Origin: Gymnorhina tibicen
Lineage: Eukaryota; Chordata; Aves; Passeriformes; Artamidae
DNA length: 64,000 nt
Assembly (NCBI GenBank): GCA_013399875.1
Contig: VXAZ01003885.1
Coordinates: 330-64,329, forward strand
Direction: 5' to 3'
Positions within the stretch are counted from its first letter, which is position 1; each line of letters begins with the position of its first letter. Positions 57,539 to 64,000 of this stretch are shown here, one piece after another. A model generated the notes under the pieces. The model worked only from the letters and a program-made list of their open reading frames with translations, made no database searches and was not told where the DNA came from. The translations under genes and the position numbers were made by a program.

Positions 57539-59269
57539 AAAGTGGTTTTAGTTGAATACTGTTGGTTCTTCTCTCCCTCTCCCACATCTCCATCTCTTCT
57601 CCTGCTATCCGGGAGGTTCTGCAGGACATGCACAGCTCCTCACATGCACCCTCTGACCAGTATCTGGACAGGCAGGAACTGCCTACACCATCTGGCACTC
57701 ACTGGATTTCTCTCCACTTCCCTTTTTTTTTTTTTAAATGCAGTTTTGGAAGCAACACGCCAGGCTGCCACCTCCCCATCACTCCTGGTGATGGTTCCTG
57801 GTGTCCCCAGGAGTGGTGGAAAAGCCACTTGTGTTTTCCAGATGTAAAATGTTTGGGGTGAAAATGAAGGTGAGTTGTTTGTGGGCAGCACTGGAGCTCC
57901 TCAAATAGGATTGAGGGTGAGGATGGTCCTCACTCAAGCCAGGGAAAGGGTTATTCCTGCTTCCCACGGCAGAATTCTGCAGACGCTGATTTCAGGGGCA
58001 CCCAAAGCAGGTGATACCCACCCAAAAAAGAGAGACCCAGGAGCAGGATTTTGAGATGCTTCCCTGCAGCAAATGGCCTCATTAGGCAAGCAAATGGTGA
58101 ATGAAATTGTGATCACGGCAAACCAAAGTGAGAGGAGGTAATGAATGCAACGTTCCCTGTGCGAAAGGAAACAACCTGGTCCTGTGGGAGGCAAGCCCAT
58201 CACTGGGCTCAGTGTGGCTGTCCCATGCCTTTCCCCTCCCCAAAGCTCTCGGCAGCCCCACAGAGCCCCATGGAAACATGGAATTAAACAACCACCCTCC
58301 AAATGTGATCAGCTCCTTCCTCAGGAGCAGGGGCTGTGAGAGCCAGGTCAGATCCCATCTCCACGCCGGGAATTCAGCACAACAAGCTCACCATGAGCTG
58401 CTGCAAAAGGCTCAGGATGGGTTTGCAGCCTGTGCTCAAAAGATGTTTTGCATCTCAGAGGAAACCCAGAGTGCAATGTGATGTAGTCATAGCTAAAGTA
58501 ATTAAGTGCATCTTACTTAGCAGATTCCCAAAGGCTGTGCTAACTCAAAGACAGCTTCTTTTTTTCCACAATATTTCAATTCTTTTAATGAATATGCATA
58601 TCAGGCCCATAAAAGCTCCAGCTAATCCAAAGAAGGAGAGAAAAACAGGCTGACAACAGCACATGGTCCATGCTCCCTGTTTCTGGGGAGAAGGGGAATT
58701 CAGTGGGTGACAAATGCCATGAGGAAGACCCCGGTCGGGGACTGGGGTGCTCTGCTAACACAGATAATGTTTCAAATGTGTCAAGCCCAGCTTCAACTTA
58801 ACTGTTCCCCAAAATTTTAATGCAAAAAGCAGCTCTTTCCAGCAGTATGGGGTAGAGCACCAGCCAGCAGACCTGGGGCTCAGGTCCCAGGGTCTGGCAG
58901 GGTTGGTTGTGTCATGAAATGGCCTCCTGCTAAATCCTAACTGCGCACTGAAGCCTTGAGACAGGTTCCACCCCTAAAAGCACCTTCTGCCTTTGCTTTC
59001 CATGGGATTTTTCTCCTCCTCCTCCTCTCACCTTCCTTGGTCTCGGCCACACCCTGAACAAACACCATGCTCTGGTGGCAAAGCACAAACCCAGAGGTTC
59101 TGTGTTATTCCCCCATGGAGTGCTCTGCCCTTGGAGCAGAGATGCTCCAAGCTGCTCCGGCCCTGCTGCAGTGCCGGGTGGGATCCACGCCGACCCGCTT
59201 GTGATGTTACCCAAGGAGCAGGAAAAGGAGAAATTTGGCTGGAGTTTGCCACACAACACTGTCCAACCC
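57539..59269. other. TOX2 intron, mostly unique
   Basis: No CR1. 58470-58625 is AT-rich with GAATATGCATATCAGG and TAATTAAG strings and might be regulatory. A doubtful MIR-like string lies near 58850. Confidence 0.4.
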
Positions 59270-59930
59270 CACTGCAAAGGCAGGAGTTGGGGGTGCTGGT
59301 GGATGAGAGGCTGGACGTGACCTGGGAATGTGCATTGGCAGCCCAGAAACCCAGCCGTGTCCTGGGCTCATCCCACAGCGTGGGCAGAGCCGAGGGGGGG
59401 TTCTGCCCCTCTGCCCCGCTCAGGTGAGACCCCACCTGCAGAACTGCCCCAGCCTGGGGCTTCCCAACATCAGAAGGACGTGGAGCTGCTCGAGTGAGTC
59501 CAGAAGCCATGGAGATGCTCCAAAGGCTGCAGCACCTCTGTTACTGAGCCAGGCTGAGAGAGCTGGGGGTGTTCAGCCTGGAGAAGAGAAGGGTCCAGGG
59601 AGACCTCAGAGCCCCTTCCAGGGCCTAAAGGAGCTTATAAGAAAGATGGGGACAGACTGTTTAGCAGGGCCTGTTGTGACAAAGGACAAAGGGTGATGGT
59701 TTTAGACTAAAAGAGACTTGATTTAGAGTAGATAGAGGGAAGAAATTTTTTCTGATGAGGGTGTTAAACACTGGCAGGGTGCCCAGAGAAGCTGTGGCTG
59801 CCCCTGGATCTCTGGAAGCGTCCAAGGCCGGGCTGGACGGGGCTTGGGGAAACCACGGCAGGGGGTTGGAATGAGATGTCTTTAAGGTCCCTTCCAACCC
59901 AAATCATTCCATGATTCTATGACTCCCACC
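59270..59930 (+). repeat. CR1 LINE fragment, one of the two longest in the window (about 660 bp)
   Basis: Sense copy starting near GGGGGTGCTGGTGGATGAGA. It runs through CAGGTGAGACCCCACCTGCA, GTTCAGCCTGGAGAAGAGAA and GTGCCCAGAGAAGCTGTGGC to AATCATTCCATGATTCTATG. It includes the 3' end of the reverse-transcriptase ORF region, already broken by stops. Confidence 0.95.
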
Positions 59931-61350
59931 CTTCCCAGGGTCAGTTAACACAAGTGGGCTGAGCGGAGCTGTCAGAGCCTTCCTCATCCAGGGTCTTCCT
60001 CCCCAGGCAAGGCAAGCAGTTACTCCAGGGGCAGCCACTGGGTTCATCCACAGCGCAGCTTCCCTCTCCTTGGGTTTGCTCCCAAGAACAAGCCATTATA
60101 ATCACAATCAACCAGGGAGAGGAATTATCTGCTGAACAGCTTTGAAGCAAAGTTTTCCCAGCAGGCTTTTTCTGTATTGAAGTTTCAGTGTAAACGCATC
60201 ACCATAGCTGAAATGCTTAAAGATGATTTACTTAAAAAAGAGAGAGAGCAGGAGAGAGAGGAGCTGATAAGAAAATATATCCCCAATTACCACCCCTCCT
60301 CTTCCCGATTTGTAACTGCTCCTAATAAACTTTCATGGTCTATGTAAAATGCTTTAGTGCAGTGACAAATTTCTGCTGGAATTTGAGATGTCTTGTTCAG
60401 AGTAATAGCTATCTCACACAGGTGCCCAGCTGCTATTGTAAAATCAGTAAGCATTTAATTGAAACAAATGACTATAATAATAGTACATTATCCCTGCAGG
60501 CTCATAGCCATAACAGTTTTAATTATTGAGTTAAGAGTCAAACTAATTTATCCTTTAAAGTAACAGCCACATCTTTGGTTCCACTGATCATCCTATTACG
60601 AACACGAGGGGAACAGTTGGAAAGGATTTAAAAAGGAAGTAATTTATTTTGGTAGAGGTGGGGGGGCATTTATCATACGGCAGAGGATTTTTCTGTGCAC
60701 TGATGTTCCCAGCTGTGATTGTCACCTCCCTCCCAGATGCATCCAGTTCCCAGAGGGACCAAGCACCTCTCTGCCAGCTCCTGGGGACCTGTACCCCCAC
60801 CAGGATGCCTTGGGGGGGGTTTGCTGGCCCAGAAACACAGGAGCCCATGGGAACTGCTGGTGCCAGCTTTGGGGGCTTGGGCATACAAAAATTTTTTTGA
60901 TCTATATTAAAATTACAGTTTCTCTTTATCGAACACAGTGGGAAAAAAAAAGGTTTTACAGACTCAAACAGGATCTGAAGGAGCACATCTGAACTCAGAG
61001 CCAGGCAGGAAAGAGGAAGAATCCACATTCACAGTTTAAAAAAAAGCATTTCTGAGACACAGACATGCCCTGGAGCAGGTTTGAAGGCACAGCTTTCCCC
61101 AGCCCTTGGTTTCACGAACCTTCCTGCTTTTATTGTGTTGGCTGTGACACAGGGGATCTACCGCATCTCTGTGAGCCCATGGGGCACCACACAAGGAGGG
61201 GATGGAGAGAGGAGGGCTGCAAGGAGGTGGGGAACCCCTCCCTGCCCAGGGGGGTGGATTGTCGCATCATTTGTAGCATCACCCCGTGGGTGATCCCTGG
61301 AGCAAGCCTGGAGTGCAGCCTCCATGGACAGCCTGTGCTGCCAGCCCTAG
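59931..61350. other. TOX2 intron, including an AT-rich repeat-free block
   Basis: 60170-60620 is AT-rich with many ATTA/TAAT cores and a GAGA tract near 60240. The rest is unrecognised unique sequence. Confidence 0.4.
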
Positions 61351-61480
61351 AGGGCTCTCACCAGTGCCAGCCAGGCTGGAGGGCTCTCACCAGTCTGNGC
61401 CCTATGGGGCTCACACCAGTGCCAGCCAGGCTGGAGGGCTCTCACCAGTGCCAGCCAGGCTGGAGGGCTCTCACCAGTCT
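61351..61480. repeat. 29-bp minisatellite with an unread base
   Basis: About four and a half copies of a unit starting AGGGCTCTCACCAGT and ending GCCAGCCAGGCTGG. The second unit is degenerate and contains the N at 61398. Confidence 0.95.
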
Positions 61481-61879
61481 GTCCTTCCCCAGAGCACTGG
61501 CAGAGCACCATCAGCCCCCTCCTGCTCTGGCCAAAGACACAGAGCTCTGCACTCCCTCCGTGTTCCCCACCCTGCTCATTGCTCTGGATGCTTTTTGGAC
61601 TTCTCCCTCAGCAGCGCCCACCCAAAGCATCTCACACCCCTTTTCCAGAGCCACCATCCATAAGGAGAGGAGTCCTCACCTTAAAAGACCTTTTTTGCTC
61701 CTGCAAGGGGGGCAATACTGTTTTTCCAAACACACATTCTTTACTGGGGCTCAGTTTACAAGGCCATGCCAAAAGCTCTGCATCTCTGTCTTCTGCCACC
61801 TTCCTGCTCACTGCGTCATCATCTGCCAGCTCCACTGGCAATTATTTCATGCTTCCTTTGGCAGAAACATAAAAAAACC

Positions 61880-62335
61880 TCCAGGAAGACAGAGTGACAA
61901 TCCAGCCCACCAAACCTGCGCAACACTGGGTTTGTATTGTTCAACTTTCTCAACAGACTTTGTGCTTCCAAGTCAAATGTCTTGCAGATGTCTAAGTGTG
62001 TTATGTTAACACTGTTACCTCTATCACCCAAACCTGTAATCTCATCAAAAAAGATATCAAGTTAGTTTGACAAGATTTGTTTTCCATCAGCCCATGTTGA
62101 TTGGCATTAATTATATTACCTTCCCTTAATTCTTTATTAATTGAGGCCTGGATCTGCCACTCCATTATTTTGCTGAGGATTGATGACAGACTGACAGGTC
62201 TGTAATTACCTGGGCTGTTCTGTTTCCCTTTTTAAATATTTGCACCTAATAAAAAATTAGCTCTTTTCTAGGACTTGGGAGCTTCCCCAATATTCCAAGA
62301 ATTATTAAATACCAGCATTAGCAGAGCTCCTCAGC
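61880..62335 (-). repeat. ancient LINE reverse-transcriptase fragment (CR1-like)
   Basis: On the - strand broken frames spell reverse-transcriptase motifs of CR1-type LINEs: NYRPVSLSSILSKIMEW (about 62205-62155), a QHG near 62095, KSCQTNL, then FFDEITG and THLDICKTFDLE after a one-base frameshift near 62050. It is much more diverged than the other CR1 copies and upstream of the part they preserve. It is a dead element. Confidence 0.75.
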
Positions 62336-62584
62336 CAGTTATCTGAAGCCCTGTACAGACAAGCTCAGCCTGATGGCTTAGAGGGAACCTGAGCACACAA
62401 ATATGAGAAAAGAAACTTTTCTGGTTTAGGTGCTTTAAATAAAACCCCGATCTTTCCAATTAATGTTGGCAGTTCCAAATGCAATGCTTTAAAACATTAA
62501 GCTTTACCCTAAAGCCACACAGTGTCCCCAGACAAGGCTCCCCGGGCTTTTCCCAGTTGTGTTTATGTGGGAATGGACTGAGAG

Positions 62585-63228
62585 CAGCTCTGAGGAGGAC
62601 TTGGGTGGATGAGAAGCTGAATGTGACCTGTCCATGTGCACTGGCAGCCCAGAAACCCAACTGTATCCTGGTCTCTTCCCACAGTGAGGGCAGCGGGAGA
62701 GGGGGGGATCCTGTCCCTCTGCTCTGGTGAGACCCCACCTGCAGAGCTGACCCCAGAGTAGGAAGGATGTGGGGCCTGGAGGGACTTCAGAGGAGTCCAC
62801 AAAGATGCTCCAAGGGCTGGAGCCCCTCTGCTCTGGAGCCAGGCTGGGAGAGCTGGGGGTGTTCACCTGGAGAAGAGAAGGCTCCAAGGAGACCTTAGAG
62901 CCCCTTCCAGGGCCTAGGGGCTCCAGGAGAGCTGGAGAGGGACTGGGGACAAGGGCATGGAGTGACAGGACAAGGGGCAATGGCTTTAACCTGATAGAGG
63001 GCAGGGAGAGATGGGATATGGGAAGAAATTATTCTCTGTGACGGTGGTGAGGCCCTGACAAAAAGTGCCCAGAGAAGCTGAAGCTGCGCCATCCCTGGAA
63101 GCGTCCCAGGCCAGGTCGGAGGGGGCTTGGAGCAACCTGGGATAGTGGAAGGTGTCCCTGCCCATGGCAGGGAGGTTGAAACAAGATGGTTTATAAGGTC
63201 CCTTCCAACCCCAGTCATTCTCTGGCTG
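62585..63228 (+). repeat. CR1 LINE fragment (about 640 bp)
   Basis: Sense copy parallel to 59270-59930: GGTGGATGAGAAGCTGAATG, TGGTGAGACCCCACCTGCAG, GTTCACCTGGAGAAGAGAAG, GTGAGGCCCTGACAAAAAGT, to CCCCAGTCATTCTCTGG. Confidence 0.94.
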
Positions 63229-64000
63229 TAGATGACTCTGTCTCCTTGCCTGTGGGGATTTTTTGATCCGCTTCTGTTACCATGTGAATTGCTCCTTGTG
63301 TTTTCCAGCCTTGATCACCTCTGCATGTTTTTTTCCCCACAAAGAGAAGCTCCGTGCAGCAGGCAGGGGAGGGAATGACTGAGGGCTAGTGTGGGAAGCA
63401 CGTGCCCGACGCACTGAGTTCGGTGCTTTGGCAGCCCGTGATCTCGTGCTACGATATCCTGCTATTACAGGGGAAGGAATCCTCCAAACACGATTAACAC
63501 TTCATCAAAAGATAAAGAACTGTAATTTCTGGGTGAGAACGGTGGTGTTAAACAGGAGAGAGACTCAGCTCGGGAAATGGGGAATATTTCTCATTACTAT
63601 TGCCATCGCTCCCGGGGCTGGGAGGGCACGGCCGGAAGGAACCAGCTCAGCATGGCACTACCTGAATGTTGTTATTCTCCTGTGATTCAACCCCCACTAT
63701 GGCCATCTGCCAACAGGAGCATTATCGTGCATTGGCACAGCAGAGATGTCCACAAGGGTGGACATTCCAAATCCCAGCTACTCCCACCCCCTGGGAGCAG
63801 CAGGCAGGCAGGAGTTGTGCTTCAGTGTGTGCTTCCCTCTTTCTTCTGCTGGTGGAGTGATTACACAGATTGCAAGAGGTTATGGTTTCCAAGCACCTCG
63901 AGGTGTCAGTGACACAGCTCCAGAGCTGTCGTCCCTCCCAGCCCTGCTGCAGACCTGCAGCCTCAGCTGGGTTGCTCCTTCTTCAGGAGATGACCAAACT
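63229..64000. other. TOX2 intron, nothing recognised
   Basis: Unique sequence to the window edge. No upstream TOX2 exon is visible. Confidence 0.45.

Noticed and set aside
58846..58925. tRNA or MIR-like segment
   Set aside because: CAGTATGGGGTAGAGCACCA recalls a SINE head, but no A/B box spacing or cloverleaf can be drawn and the match is short.
61065..62009. 314-codon open frame on the + strand
   Set aside because: It crosses a minisatellite with an unread base and the antisense of a dead LINE fragment. There is no family resemblance and no splice or start context.
54797..64000. Search for the next upstream TOX2 exon (N-terminal conserved region)
   Set aside because: No - strand frame in this interval resembles the expected family sequence, so the exon must lie beyond the window.

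Overview
The window is a piece of bird nuclear genome. The evidence is vertebrate-type split genes with GT-AG introns, at least 25 fragments of the avian LINE CR1, two intact solo retroviral LTRs, and no prokaryotic features. The abundance and type of the CR1 and LTR copies suggest a neoavian bird, perhaps a songbird; that last step is inference. Two single bases are unread (327 and 61398).

Layout. Positions 107-971 (+) hold the last three coding exons of a syntrophin gene, best matched by alpha-1-syntrophin (SNTA1), with a 3' UTR to about 1740. Positions 1741-29005 are a roughly 27 kb intergenic space. It contains CR1 fragments in both orientations, a solo LTR with a perfect 5-bp target duplication (18045-18610), a near-identical 405-bp direct repeat (12463 and 14437), several short tandem arrays, and an orphan CpG-rich patch (8630-9145). 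Positions 30168-54796 (-) hold the last six coding exons of TOX2, an HMG-box transcription factor, with a long T/A-rich 3' UTR down to about 29005. The 5' exons of TOX2 lie beyond 64000, so 54797-64000 is also TOX2 intron. SNTA1 and TOX2 are therefore convergent (tail to tail).

The six TOX2 exons are 54557-54796, 49984-50211, 40116-40196, 37536-37943, 36137-36267 and 30168-30204. They join in frame without a break into a 374-residue C-terminal part containing the whole HMG box. The last intron needs a GC donor. A solo LTR with a 6-bp target duplication (39760-40096) starts only 20 bp inside the intron downstream of the second HMG exon. A short interstitial telomere-like array (about 31168-31222) is inserted inside a CR1 copy in the last TOX2 intron, flanked by a 7-bp duplication.

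I see no new gene system. The most informative observations are the rearrangement scars (telomeric insert, duplicated 405-bp block), the LTR next to a conserved splice donor, the non-canonical GC-AG intron, and several repeat-free AT-rich stretches that could be regulatory. Coding calls rest on recognised protein families and exact splice-phase agreement; repeat boundaries were read by eye and are good to about 10-30 bp unless a target duplication fixes them.
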